Position numbers and translations under genes: made by a program
The notes under the pieces: model-generated
Database searches by the model: none
Told to the model about the DNA's origin: nothing
Seen by the model: the letters and a program-made list of their open reading frames with translations, nothing else
Part shown: positions 36,478 through 44,949 of the stretch, in pieces
Layout of the letters: each line of letters opens with the position of its first letter
How positions within the stretch are numbered: the stretch's first letter is position 1
Origin: a bacterium
Lineage (GTDB): Bacteria; Planctomycetota; Planctomycetia; Isosphaerales; Isosphaeraceae
DNA: 64,000 nucleotides
Assembly: GCA_016125085.1 (NCBI GenBank)
Contig: WGMM01000033.1
Location: forward strand, 124,001 to 188,000
Direction of reading: 5' to 3'

Positions 36478-38499
36478 TCAGCTTTCCTCATCGATGAATT
36501 TCGTAATCTGGCGTTTTTCGAATTCAATACGTGTTCGATCCTCGGCGGAGATTCGGGATTCTTTCATGAAGTCGCCATTCGTCGTACCGATCAGTCGATC
36601 CAGAAGCAGCAAGCGGATCTGCAGGAAATCAATTTCCAGACCGGGCGTATCGAGTTCGAAACCCAGCTTCCTCCATGCTTCGATCAGATAATCGTTGGCT
36701 TTCCTCCGGTCTGCTCCGGCTTCGTCAGCCAGGACCATGGCGCTGAACGTTCCGAACTTCAATAATCTCATGTGGTCCGGATCGCCAGTCCGGCTTTCCA
36801 GAGCCATCACCCGAATGCGTTCGAGCATTCGGACGCCCTCTTCTTTCTTGCCGAGAATGAGGAGATTACGGCCGTCGCGAAACAGCATATCGATTTTTTC
36901 ACCCTTCACGTTTCCTTCGGCGATGCTGGATCGAGATGCGTATCTTCGGATCGCTTCGTCGTTCAGCGTTTCGGCCTTTTGGCGCAATTGCAGGGCATCG
37001 GCATGATTCCGAACTTCTGAAAGCTGCTTCGAGATTTTGTCCAGATTTTGTATGCCATTGAACATGAAGTTGCGGGTCTGGTCTGACTCGATCAAGAGAT
37101 CGTTCGCAGTCATTTCGAATCGTTCGGCGTTGAGTCTGGCCTTCGCTGCGTTGGAATCGGCCTCGACCCTCAACGTTTTCTGTGCGATCGCAAATTGCAC
37201 GGACAACACGATCAGACCGACTGCCGAAATGCCAGTCGCCGCCAGCGCCGCACTCAGTGATCGATTCCGATCGATCCACCGTCCGGCTTTCCCGATGTAC
37301 CCGACCGGCCTGGCCTTGATCGGCTCGCCAGCAAGGAAACGCCTTAAGTCGATGGCGAGATCGTGTGCCGTCCGATATCTTTCCTCGGGCTTTTTCCTCA
37401 GGCATTTCAGGCAGATCGTTTCGAGATCCGCGGGAATGCTGCCCAGAATCGATCGGGGTGCCAGCGGTTCTTCTTCCTGAACCCGAACCATGGTGCGCAA
37501 GGCGTTGTCGGCGACCAGCGGCGGCCGGCCGATCAGAAATTCGTAAAGCACGACACCGAGAGAATAAATGTCCGATGCCGGGCCGATATCGGCTTCCCTG
37601 CCATACGTCTGCTCCGGCGACATATAGGCCGGCGTTCCCATGATCGCACCGGTACTGGTCAATGCCGAGGATTGCTCGATGGGCCGTGAAAGGCCGAAAT
37701 CCGAAACTTTCAGTCGCAGTGTACTGAATTCCTCATCGGAACCCACACGGCTACCTTCGTCAATCAGCAGATTCGCGGGTTTGATGTCGCGGTGCAGAAT
37801 CCCCGTTTCGTGCGCCTGATGCACAGCTTCCGCAAGCTCGGCGATCAGTCTGGCCGCGACCCGCCAGGGCAGCGGGCCGGTTTTGAGGAGATCCTGCGCT
37901 GTGCCGCTGCCTGCCATTTCCAATACGACATAAGGCGGATCATGCTGAAGATCGATCTCGTAAGCACGTACGATTCCGTGATGATCGAGCCGGGCCAGGC
38001 TTTGCGCCTCTCGTTCGAGCCGTGCGATATTCGTCGCATCGAATGCATTTCGGTTAAGCACCTTGACCGCCACACGCCTGCGCATCCGGTGATCGATGCA
38101 CTGGTAGACGATACTTGTGCTGCCTTTGCCGAGAATTTTCGAAATTTCGAATCGTCCGATGAATTCTCCGGAAACGAGTTCCCGGTAACGAGGGTATACA
38201 GGTTGAAGCCGTGTGGCGAATTCTGCCTTTCGCACCTCACCTGGCAAAAATTCGGGCCGGTCGATCGGGCTGAAAACCAGCCCGTTCAGCCGTGCCAGCA
38301 ATGCATCCATCCGACTTCTGCAATTCCGGCAACTCGCCAGATGAGCCGCCAGCACATTGGCCTCGGCTTCCGTCGACCGGCCATCCACGATCGCCTCAAG
38401 CTCCGCATCGGTGTATTGGTCGCACTCATCGAATTCATCCGTGTCGATGGAGTTTTCGAGGTTCGGGCTGTTCAGGTCCTGCTTTTCGTCATTCGGCAT
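36478..38499 (-). CDS. Ser/Thr protein kinase with N-terminal anti-sigma-like zinc motif
   Basis: 673 residues. Residues 31-66 carry a zinc-binding anti-sigma (ZAS) pattern with His53, Cys57 and Cys60 (HLASCRNC). The kinase domain runs from about 116 to 390: glycine loop LGKGSTSIVY, Lys146 in VAVKVL, HRDIKPANLL with Asp238, DFG at 267-269, and GTPAYMSPEQ. One membrane helix lies near 416-439, then an extracytoplasmic coiled and TPR-like region. The kinase start overlaps the end of the sigma gene by 11 bases, so the two are translationally coupled. A kinase that senses outside signals and controls its sigma factor is the likely role (inference). Confidence 0.92.
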   Translation of the reverse strand: MPNDEKQDLNSPNLENSIDTDEFDECDQYTDAELEAIVDGRSTEAEANVLAAHLASCRNCRSRMDALLARLNGLVFSPIDRPEFLPGEVRKAEFATRLQPVYPRYRELVSGEFIGRFEISKILGKGSTSIVYQCIDHRMRRRVAVKVLNRNAFDATNIARLEREAQSLARLDHHGIVRAYEIDLQHDPPYVVLEMAGSGTAQDLLKTGPLPWRVAARLIAELAEAVHQAHETGILHRDIKPANLLIDEGSRVGSDEEFSTLRLKVSDFGLSRPIEQSSALTSTGAIMGTPAYMSPEQTYGREADIGPASDIYSLGVVLYEFLIGRPPLVADNALRTMVRVQEEEPLAPRSILGSIPADLETICLKCLRKKPEERYRTAHDLAIDLRRFLAGEPIKARPVGYIGKAGRWIDRNRSLSAALAATGISAVGLIVLSVQFAIAQKTLRVEADSNAAKARLNAERFEMTANDLLIESDQTRNFMFNGIQNLDKISKQLSEVRNHADALQLRQKAETLNDEAIRRYASRSSIAEGNVKGEKIDMLFRDGRNLLILGKKEEGVRMLERIRVMALESRTGDPDHMRLLKFGTFSAMVLADEAGADRRKANDYLIEAWRKLGFELDTPGLEIDFLQIRLLLLDRLIGTTNGDFMKESRISAEDRTRIEFEKRQITKFIDEES

Positions 38500-39112
38500 C
38501 GAGTGCTTCGTACTCCTGCTTCAGGTATCTCCTGACACGGAATAGCCGATTGTATGCCTGCTCCGTCGAAATTCCGCTCGCCTCGGTCACCTCCTCGATG
38601 CTTCGAAGTTCCACGGCGAGCATTTCGTAGGTCGTCCAGGTTTCCAGGCACACCCTGTCTCGAACTCGAGTCATGGCCAGTTCCAGAAGTTCCTGTGTCG
38701 CCCAGGCGTCGAAGGCCTCGATCAATTGATCGTGACCTTCTTTCGAAGTCAGACCGTCCCAGGCGTTCATGCCATGGGCGGTTGCGTTTCGCTCTGCGAG
38801 TTGACGTTCACGTTCCCGATGGAGCTGGAGCCAGCTGCTGTGTGCCAGTTCACGAAGCCAGCGACGGAAGCTGCCGGTACGACGACGCTCGAAAAAATCG
38901 ATCGAATTCAAAACGCGGACCATGGTTTCTTGAAGCACATCCTCTTCGATCGACGGATTCACGCCCCAGTGCCTGCACCATGACCAGATCGAACTTGCGT
39001 ATCTGTCGAGGAATTGATTCCAGGCGTCCGCTCGCCGCCGCGGGTCGGTCATGCGAGCCAACAGACTGACTCGTGTCTCTGGTGTGCAGGTTTCGAGAGG
39101 CCTGAGTTCCAT
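38489..39112 (-). CDS. ECF-type RNA polymerase sigma factor
   Basis: 207 residues from ATG at 39112 (MELRPLETC). Sigma region 2 is visible in FLDRYASSIWSWCRHWGVNPSIEEDVLQETM and region 4 in the C-terminal VTEASGISTEQAYNRLFRVRRYLKQEY helix-turn-helix. It overlaps the downstream kinase by 11 bases. A possible promoter TTGGAA-16-TGTAAA lies in the 129-base gap before the gene (weak). Planctomycetes are known for many such sigma-kinase pairs. Its target genes are unknown; PEP-CTERM genes lie immediately upstream on the same strand. Confidence 0.9.
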   Translation of the reverse strand: MELRPLETCTPETRVSLLARMTDPRRRADAWNQFLDRYASSIWSWCRHWGVNPSIEEDVLQETMVRVLNSIDFFERRRTGSFRRWLRELAHSSWLQLHRERERQLAERNATAHGMNAWDGLTSKEGHDQLIEAFDAWATQELLELAMTRVRDRVCLETWTTYEMLAVELRSIEEVTEASGISTEQAYNRLFRVRRYLKQEYEALDAE

Positions 39113-39241
39113 GGCATGCCGCGTTCGAGGGATGTAGTTCAATTTCGATACTTTACATGTCCCCTTTCTCTATTTCCAATAGGCTATATTACCGGCAGGC
39201 AAAATTCGAATCTTTCACCCGCCGGAATCAGCAATCCGAAC

Positions 39242-40165
39242 TCAGGTCCGGCGAGACCTGCGGCGGCGGGCGACGAATGCCATCACGCCGGAAGCGATCG
39301 CGCCCAGGGCATAGGTGGAAGGTTCAGGCACGGGTTGGAAGGCGAGGTATCTGGGGGCCGCACCCGTGCTCCAGGAGGTCAGGTATGTGCCCGAGGGGTC
39401 GAACTTGCTGATGGTGTTGCCGCCGACATTCGCAACATAGAGGTTGCCCGACGAATCGAACGCCAAACCGAGTGGGCTGTTCAGAGTCAGAGTGATATTG
39501 CTGAGGTATGCCCCCGTCGAATCGAACTTGCTGATGGAGTTGCCGTTGAAGTTCGCGGCATAGAGATTGCCCGAGACATCGAACGCCAGGCCGCCTGGGC
39601 CGCTCAGATTCGTGGTGATATTGCTGAGGTATGCCCCCGCCGGATCGAACTTGCTGATGGTGTTGTCGTTGAAATTCGCTGCATAGAGGTTCCCCGAGGC
39701 ATCGAACGCCAGGCCGATTGGGGTGTTCAGATTCGTGTTGATATCGCTAAGGAATGCACCTGTCGAATTGAACTTGCTGATGGTGCCGTCGCCGGAATTC
39801 GCGGCATAGAGGTTGCCCGATGAATCGAACGCCAGGCCGTATGGGCTGTTCAGATTCGTGGCGATGTTACCAAGGTATGCCCCCGCCGGATCGAACTTGC
39901 TGATGGTGTTGTCGTTCAAATTCGCGGCATGGAGGTTGCCCGAGGCATCGAACGCCAGGCCGAATGGCACGTTCAGATTCGTGTTGGCGAAGACGACGGC
40001 AGTGGCGGCGATGGCGGTGCCGTTATTGCCCGTGGTGTCGTAACGCACGATGGTGTCGTCTGCAAGCGTGACGTAGAGCAGATCCGCCGCGCGGGCTTTC
40101 GAGCCGGCGGCCATTAAGAACAGCACGGCCAGGGCGGCCGCGAGGGATCGAAGTTGTACTCTCAT
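39242..40165 (-). CDS. NHL-type beta-propeller PEP-CTERM protein
   Basis: 307 residues. A signal peptide (LRSLAAALAVLFLMAAGSKARA) is followed by five near-identical 41-residue repeats of NHL/SMP-30-like type (for example SPYGLAFDSSGNLYAAN, GTISKF), plus a degenerate first blade, giving a six-bladed propeller. The C-terminus is a PEP-CTERM signal: VPEPSTYALGAIASGVMAFV then ARRRRSRRT. It would be processed by an exosortase/archaeosortase system not in the window. Function is likely surface or matrix binding (inference). GAAAGG ribosome site upstream. Confidence 0.9.
   Translation of the reverse strand: MRVQLRSLAAALAVLFLMAAGSKARAADLLYVTLADDTIVRYDTTGNNGTAIAATAVVFANTNLNVPFGLAFDASGNLHAANLNDNTISKFDPAGAYLGNIATNLNSPYGLAFDSSGNLYAANSGDGTISKFNSTGAFLSDINTNLNTPIGLAFDASGNLYAANFNDNTISKFDPAGAYLSNITTNLSGPGGLAFDVSGNLYAANFNGNSISKFDSTGAYLSNITLTLNSPLGLAFDSSGNLYVANVGGNTISKFDPSGTYLTSWSTGAAPRYLAFQPVPEPSTYALGAIASGVMAFVARRRRSRRT
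39383..39997 (-). repeat. 123-bp coding tandem repeats of the propeller
   Basis: Five tandem units of 123 bp, each encoding a 41-residue NHL blade. The anchor GAACTTGCTGATGG recurs at steps of 123 (for example 39401 and 39524 on the plus strand). Units share long identical stretches at DNA level, so recent duplication or gene conversion is likely. Outer bounds are approximate. Confidence 0.8.
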
Positions 40166-40655
40166 GTTTCCAATTGCCTTTCGTATCGAACATGTTGCGA
40201 ATCACGAAGCGCCAGGGCTTTCGAAGCCTTGGCCCCGTTTCGCTTCGACGCGAACGTTGCGCCGAAGCCTGTGGCGTGATGGCGGGCGAAACGCCCTTGC
40301 ACCGTTCCGCTCGCCCCACGGCTGCGTTTTCGAACCCGAAGTGGTGCGTAAATTGCCACATGAAGCAACAGATCGAACCCGGACCGATCTCTGACGAAAA
40401 TTCAGAAATTTTGTTGGGAAGTTTTTAAGTGGCGAATATTCCATGGTTTGTGGCTTAGGGGGAAACGAATGGGACGGAGATCATTTGGAAATGACCCGCG
40501 TTCCCTTTGCCCCGAACGTGCGGTGTGCCTGTTCGGGGTTCTGAAGCGGTAACGGCTATGGCTTACGCCCGGCGCGCCTTGCGGCGGTGGGCGACGAAGG
40601 CCATCACGCCGGAAGCGATAGCTGCCAGGGCGTAGGTGGAGGGCTCAGGCACGGG
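40101..40655 (-). repeat. Duplicated PEP-CTERM flank module, copy A
   Basis: Runs from the signal-peptide codons of the propeller gene, through the whole intergenic leader, into the PEP-CTERM codons of the next gene upstream. It aligns nearly end to end with 41377-41933. The most constant part is a GATCTCTGACGAAAATTCAG block near 40387. An inverted repeat at 40211-40233 lies about 45 bases before the ATG. The ~400-base gap between the genes is therefore a structured, duplicated module rather than random spacer. A CCCCGAAC/GTTCGGGG hairpin (40510-40538) may end the upstream gene. Confidence 0.8.
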
Positions 40656-41441
40656 TACGATCGCGGCACCATGGAAATAGGTGCCCAAACCCGTGCCAGT
40701 GATGAACGGCCCGGCGGTCAGCGCGCCGGTCGAGACATCGATCGTATACAATCGCTGCTGGCCGGCCGTGCCGTTGCCGTAGATGCCGTACATCGTGGTG
40801 CCGTCGTTGGCCAGATTCATTCTTGCGTACAAACTGTCGGTCGAGATGCTGCTGAACGTGCTGGAAGCCGTGTAGCCCATCGTGCCGAAGTTGCCGCTTG
40901 GAGTGGCGGGGAATCCACTCCAGGTCATGTACATGACATCGTTCATAATGCTGTATCTGCCACCTCCGGGGCTGCCGTATGTAGCGCCGGCCGCGTTGTT
41001 GAGAGTGGTTTTGGCAGCGTTGGAAGCATCGATCGTAAATGTCTGAGCACTACTCGCAGAGTAGGCGTAGAGTTTGTTGTCCGCCGCGCGATATGCGAGT
41101 GCCAAGGTACCTGTTACGTTACCCAGGGAGCTGGACAGAGTTCCGGAGGTCGTCAGCGTTTTTAAAGGCGCGCTGAATGTTCCGCCGGTCACGTCAGTCA
41201 GATAGAAAAGTTGATTCACGTCGTGCCACGCCAACCCATATAAATCAGAATTGGAATAGCCCGAGATGTTGGTGTAGGCGCCCGTACTGGAATCGATCTT
41301 GCCGAAGTTCGTTAAGCCTCCACCCGTACCAAAAGAATTGTTGGTGATGACATAAATATCCGCCGCCTGGAGCCGAGAGCCGGCGGCCAGCGAGAACAGA
41401 ACGGCCAGGGCGGCCGTGAGGGATCGAAGTTGTAGTCGCAT
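40563..41441 (-). CDS. PEP-CTERM protein with propeller-like or beta-rich core
   Basis: About 292 residues from ATG at 41441 (MRLQLRSLTAALAV). The signal peptide is nearly identical to the propeller protein's (LRSLTAALAVLFSLAAGSRLQA), and so is the C-terminal VPEPSTYALAAIASGVMAFV with AHRRKARRA. The core is different: Thr/Ser/Gly/Asn-rich, beta-type (GLTNFGKIDSSTGAYTNISG, LYGLAWHDVNQLFYLTDV, RLYTIDVSTGALTAGPF), resembling DUF4394-like or other degenerate propeller proteins. Shared ends with different cores are the key point. Confidence 0.85.
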   Translation of the reverse strand: MRLQLRSLTAALAVLFSLAAGSRLQAADIYVITNNSFGTGGGLTNFGKIDSSTGAYTNISGYSNSDLYGLAWHDVNQLFYLTDVTGGTFSAPLKTLTTSGTLSSSLGNVTGTLALAYRAADNKLYAYSASSAQTFTIDASNAAKTTLNNAAGATYGSPGGGRYSIMNDVMYMTWSGFPATPSGNFGTMGYTASSTFSSISTDSLYARMNLANDGTTMYGIYGNGTAGQQRLYTIDVSTGALTAGPFITGTGLGTYFHGAAIVPVPEPSTYALAAIASGVMAFVAHRRKARRA

Positions 41442-41933
41442 GAGTCCACTTGCCTTTCGTATCAAACATGTTGCGAATCACGAAGCGCCATGGCTATCGA
41501 AGCCATGGCCCTGTTTCGCTTCGATACGCAAGTTGCGCCGAAGCCTTTGGCGTGATGGCGGGCGAAACGCCCGCGCAGCGTTCCGCTCGCCTCGCGGCTT
41601 CGTATTCGAACTCGACAGCAGCGCGGAATGTGCCACATGAAGAGACAGATTGAACCCGGGCCGATCTCTGACGAAAATTCAGAAATTTTATTGGGAAGTT
41701 CTTAAGTGTAGAATGTTCCATGGTTTGCGGCTTGGGGAGAAACAAATGGGACGGAGATCATTGGGAAATGACCCGCGTCCCCCTTCCCCCGGACAGGCCA
41801 TGTGCCCGTTGAGTGGTTCTGAAGCGAAAACGGCTGCGACTCAGGCCCGGCGAGCCTTGCGGCGGCGTGCGGCGAAGGCCATTACGCCCGTGGCGATCGC
41901 GCTCACGGCATAGGTGGAAGGCTCGGGCACGGG
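41377..41933 (-). repeat. Duplicated PEP-CTERM flank module, copy B
   Basis: Counterpart of 40101-40655, offset by 1276 bases. It spans the signal-peptide codons of the second PEP-CTERM gene, its leader, and the PEP-CTERM codons of the truncated third gene. The inverted repeat here is GCCATGGCT (41487-41495) and AGCCATGGC (41501-41509), a perfect 9-bp pair; copy A differs at matching positions. Confidence 0.8.
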
Positions 41934-42080
41934 CGTCGAGAAGGTGATGGATTTCATTTGAGCCCCCCCCGTTGTGAAGGTGCTGGTCAAGACGACCGTG
42001 TTACCAGGCGCAATCGAATACGATCCATTGAATGCGTACGTGCCGACAGGGTTGAGCACATTGCCCGTGGACGAGGATAA
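41841..42080 (-). pseudogene. Truncated PEP-CTERM gene (C-terminal part only)
   Basis: Encodes a beta-rich tail (TGNVLNPVGTYAFNGSYSI, GNTVVLTSTFTTGGAQMKSI) and the PEP-CTERM signal VPEPSTYAVSAIATGVMAFA with ARRRKARRA. There is no signal peptide. Reading upstream, the frame passes into short repeats and meets a stop near 42087-42089. A GTG at 42059 could start a 72-residue peptide, but it would have no export signal. The 5' part was lost at the repeat cluster. Confidence 0.78.
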
Positions 42081-42153
42081 ATGGTGTCAGAGGATAAATG
42101 GTGTCAAGAGGATAAATGGTGTCAGTTCATTTTTCCCAGTACTGACACCATTT
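42073..42153. repeat. REP-like cluster: three direct 17-bp repeats and one inverted copy
   Basis: The unit GAGGATAAATGGTGTCA occurs at 42073-42089, 42090-42106 and 42108-42124. An inverted TGACACCATTT follows at 42143-42153, so the last unit and the inverted copy could form an 11-bp hairpin with an 18-base loop. This resembles the palindromic extragenic repeats mobilised by REP-associated tyrosine transposases (IS200-like), from memory; no such transposase is in the window. It marks the break of the truncated PEP-CTERM gene. Confidence 0.8.
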
Positions 42154-42188
42154 CCCGGGGACGGTGGATGAATGGAACGTCCGGGAAT

Positions 42189-42971
42189 TCACTTCGGCAG
42201 AATGCCCTTCGCCAGTTCGTCTTCCCAGTTGTCGAGCAGCGGCCAGTCGATGGCGCAGGTGCCGAAGTCGGCCATGTGCAGGTAGCCTTCGAGACGCTCG
42301 ATGGTCGCCTGGATCAGGGCGTTGTCCTTGCGGAAGATCGGGCCGTGGCTGGGCAGCAGCCACTCGGCATCGCTGGCCATGATGCGCTTCAGGCTCTTGA
42401 TGTAATCGACGATGTTCGAGCCATGGTGGGCATCGATCACCCCCACGCAGCCGTCGCGGAAAATGTTGTCGCCCGAAAACAGCAGATTCCCCATGCGGAA
42501 GGCAAGCTGGCCTTCCGTATGCCCCGGCGTGCTCCAGACTTCCAGCGTTTTGTCGCCGATCTTGAGCTTTTGGCCTTCTTCCAGAAGTGTGTCCACCTTG
42601 CATGGCTGCATGGGGATGTGGATGTTCTGAGCGTCGATCCGGGCATAAGTCGCGATTTCGTCGGCCGTTTCGATGTGCTTCACCGACTTCGGATGTGCCG
42701 CCACCTTGCACTTCAGGATTTCCCGAGCCCTGGCAAGTCCCTGAATGTGGTCGGCATCGGCGTGGCTTGCGATCACCATCTTGCAGTCCGACAGCCGAAA
42801 GTCCATCTGCCGGATCATTTCCAGTACGTCCGTCAGATCGTCCAGAAAACCGACATCGATCAGGGCATATTCCGAACCGCCGTCGATCAGATAAATATTC
42901 ACGCCCAGACGCCTGCGGGCCTGAACGTTCATTTCGATCACGCCGGGGAATACGTACACTCGCTCAATCAT
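42189..42971 (-). CDS. MBL-fold metallo-hydrolase
   Basis: 260 residues. The metallo-beta-lactamase motif is SHADADHIQG (His70, Asp72, Asp74, His75), where the second position of the usual HxHxDH is Asp. Further ligands are in STPGHTEGQ, LFSGDNIF and LLPSHGPI. It is a hydrolase or thioesterase of the large glyoxalase-II-like group; the substrate is unknown. The C-terminal ~60 residues are helical (ALIQATIERLEGYLHM). It lies about 150 bases upstream of the recJ stop, on the same strand. Confidence 0.88.
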   Translation of the reverse strand: MIERVYVFPGVIEMNVQARRRLGVNIYLIDGGSEYALIDVGFLDDLTDVLEMIRQMDFRLSDCKMVIASHADADHIQGLARAREILKCKVAAHPKSVKHIETADEIATYARIDAQNIHIPMQPCKVDTLLEEGQKLKIGDKTLEVWSTPGHTEGQLAFRMGNLLFSGDNIFRDGCVGVIDAHHGSNIVDYIKSLKRIMASDAEWLLPSHGPIFRKDNALIQATIERLEGYLHMADFGTCAIDWPLLDNWEDELAKGILPK

Positions 42972-43120
42972 GCAACGGCTCGCCGATCTTTTTCGTGCTT
43001 TTCACGTGTTCACGGATTTGCGTCATGATACCCCGAAGGAAAGGTGATTCTCAATCGTTCAGGCTGATTTCTTGCGACTTTCGCCGGGTCCGGCCGAAGC
43101 GCCGCATGAAACGCGAAGCA

Positions 43121-44875
43121 TCAAACGATGCCATGAGGCCGCAGATCCTTCAATTCCGCCTGAACTTCCACTCGCCCCTGCCACTCGTTGATCGAAGGCG
43201 AAAAGGCGATGTCGTACGTCGTTCCCGTGGTCCAGTTCGCGGCTTCTTCAGCCTTGTTCCAGGCCAGAACCTTCACCAGCTTGTCACCCTTTTTCATGTT
43301 CAATCGGACGTGCTTTTTGTCCTGACCGATCAGCTGCGGCTCGCCGACGATTTCCATCCCCGTCATCGCCAGAACTGGCCTGGCGTTGCCGTTGCCGTGC
43401 GGCTCCAGATCCGCGATCGCCCGCACGAGGCCGATGTCGAGCTGTTGGGGCAAAATCTCGGCGTCGATCCATAGCTGCTTCGTGCCCAGATCGTCGCTGC
43501 GACGCCTGCCGATCGCTTCATCCAGCGCATTGCGAAACGCATCGATCGCCTCGGCCGGCAGTTTCAGGCCGACCGCGGCCGCGTGGCCCCCGAAAGTCGT
43601 CAAATGCTGAGTGCACTCGCCGAGTGCCTCGACGAGGTTCACCCCGCCGAACGACCGTCCCGAGCCATGCGCTACGCCCTTGTCGTCGATCGAAAGCACG
43701 ATCGCCGGGCGATGATAAGCATCCACCAGCCGCGAAGCCGCGATGCCGATCACCCCCGCGTGCCAGCCAGGCGCGGCAGCTACGGCGACATTTCGCGTTG
43801 AAGCCGAGGCGTCGGCTTCGAACTGGCTTTTCGCCTCAGCCACGATCGCGGCTTCGACCTCGCGTCGGGTGCGGTTGCTTTCTTCCAGAACTTCCGCAAG
43901 CTCCCGGGCTTGCGCGTGAGTTGCGGCCGTCAGCAATTGATAGGCCGTGAAGGCGTGCAGCATACGACCGGCGGCGTTGATGCGGGGTGCGATCTGAAAG
44001 CCGATCGTCGTCGAAGTCACTGGCCGGTCTTCGTTCACCCCAGCGAACCGCATCAGGGCCTCAAGGCCGATCGTCCGTCGCTTGTTCAGGCTTTCGAGCC
44101 CGTGCTTGACCAGAATCCGGTTCTCGTCCACCAGCGGCATCACGTCGGCCACCGTCGCCAACGCCACAAGGCCAAGGCCCCGCACAAGAAAATCCCGCAG
44201 GGCCGGGCTCGCCTTCTTGCCGTCGCCGAAACTTTTGGCAACCTGCCACGCCAGCTTGAACGCCACGCCAGCGCCGCACAGGTTCGCTGTAAACGGATCT
44301 CCGCCTGGTAGTTGCGGGTGCACCAGGGCATCGGCTGCCGGCAGTTCTTCGCGAAATGTGTGGTGGTCGGTGACGATTACGCCCAGGCCGAGCGACTTCG
44401 CCAGGGCGACCGGCTCGACGGCCGTGATGCCGCAGTCGACGGTCACCATCAACGCCCCGGGATGCTCCGTGGCCAGCGTGCGTACAGCGTCGGCGTTCAG
44501 GCCGTAGCCCTCTTCGATCCGGTGCGGTATGTAGGGAACCACGTGCTTCGCTCCGGCCAGGCGGAGGGCTTCCGATAGCACCGTGAGGGCACACACACCA
44601 TCGACGTCATAATCGGCGTAAATGATGATCTTGCGGTCGTTTCGGATCGCTTCGACGATCGCGTCGGCGGCATCGCGAACGCCGGGAATCGCCTCCGGGT
44701 CCGCCAGCCGCTTCATGTCGGGCGAGAGGAAGCGGTCGACGCGTTCAGGATCGTCCAACCCGCGCTGGATGAGTATCTGGGCGAGCACCGGGTCGATCCG
44801 GAACCGGGTCGTGAGCCGTTCGACCAGTTTCGCGTCGACATGGCGGAAATTCCAGCGTGTCTGTGCGAAACTCAT
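43121..44875 (-). CDS. recJ: Single-stranded-DNA-specific exonuclease RecJ
   Basis: 584 residues, standard length. DHH-superfamily motifs are visible: IIIYADYDVDGVCALTVL (motif I), VTDHHTF (DHH), VMPLVDENRILVKHG, and the DHHA1 region with HGSGRSFGGVNLVEAL and TTFGGHAAAVGLKLP. The C-terminal OB-like domain follows. It degrades single-stranded DNA 5' to 3' in recombination and mismatch repair, using Mn2+ or Mg2+. Confidence 0.95.
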   Translation of the reverse strand: MSFAQTRWNFRHVDAKLVERLTTRFRIDPVLAQILIQRGLDDPERVDRFLSPDMKRLADPEAIPGVRDAADAIVEAIRNDRKIIIYADYDVDGVCALTVLSEALRLAGAKHVVPYIPHRIEEGYGLNADAVRTLATEHPGALMVTVDCGITAVEPVALAKSLGLGVIVTDHHTFREELPAADALVHPQLPGGDPFTANLCGAGVAFKLAWQVAKSFGDGKKASPALRDFLVRGLGLVALATVADVMPLVDENRILVKHGLESLNKRRTIGLEALMRFAGVNEDRPVTSTTIGFQIAPRINAAGRMLHAFTAYQLLTAATHAQARELAEVLEESNRTRREVEAAIVAEAKSQFEADASASTRNVAVAAAPGWHAGVIGIAASRLVDAYHRPAIVLSIDDKGVAHGSGRSFGGVNLVEALGECTQHLTTFGGHAAAVGLKLPAEAIDAFRNALDEAIGRRRSDDLGTKQLWIDAEILPQQLDIGLVRAIADLEPHGNGNARPVLAMTGMEIVGEPQLIGQDKKHVRLNMKKGDKLVKVLAWNKAEEAANWTTGTTYDIAFSPSINEWQGRVEVQAELKDLRPHGIV

Positions 44876-44949
44876 CGTGGGCGGCCCGATCTTTGCGGAT
44901 GGCGGCGATTCTTACTCATCTCGGCTACGATCATGACGTGAGCGAGCGT

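Noticed and set aside
39383..39997. Regular 123-bp spacing, considered as a CRISPR-like array
   Set aside because: Repeats are in frame and encode propeller blades; there are no variable spacers.
40166..40260. Possible sigma-54 promoter (TGGC...GC) before the PEP-CTERM genes
   Set aside because: A TGGCGC sequence is present but the distance to the GC element is wrong in both module copies.
42081..43028. 315-codon plus-strand frame from the repeat cluster across the MBL gene
   Set aside because: Antisense to an intact metallo-hydrolase with its metal motifs; the first codons are the repeats.
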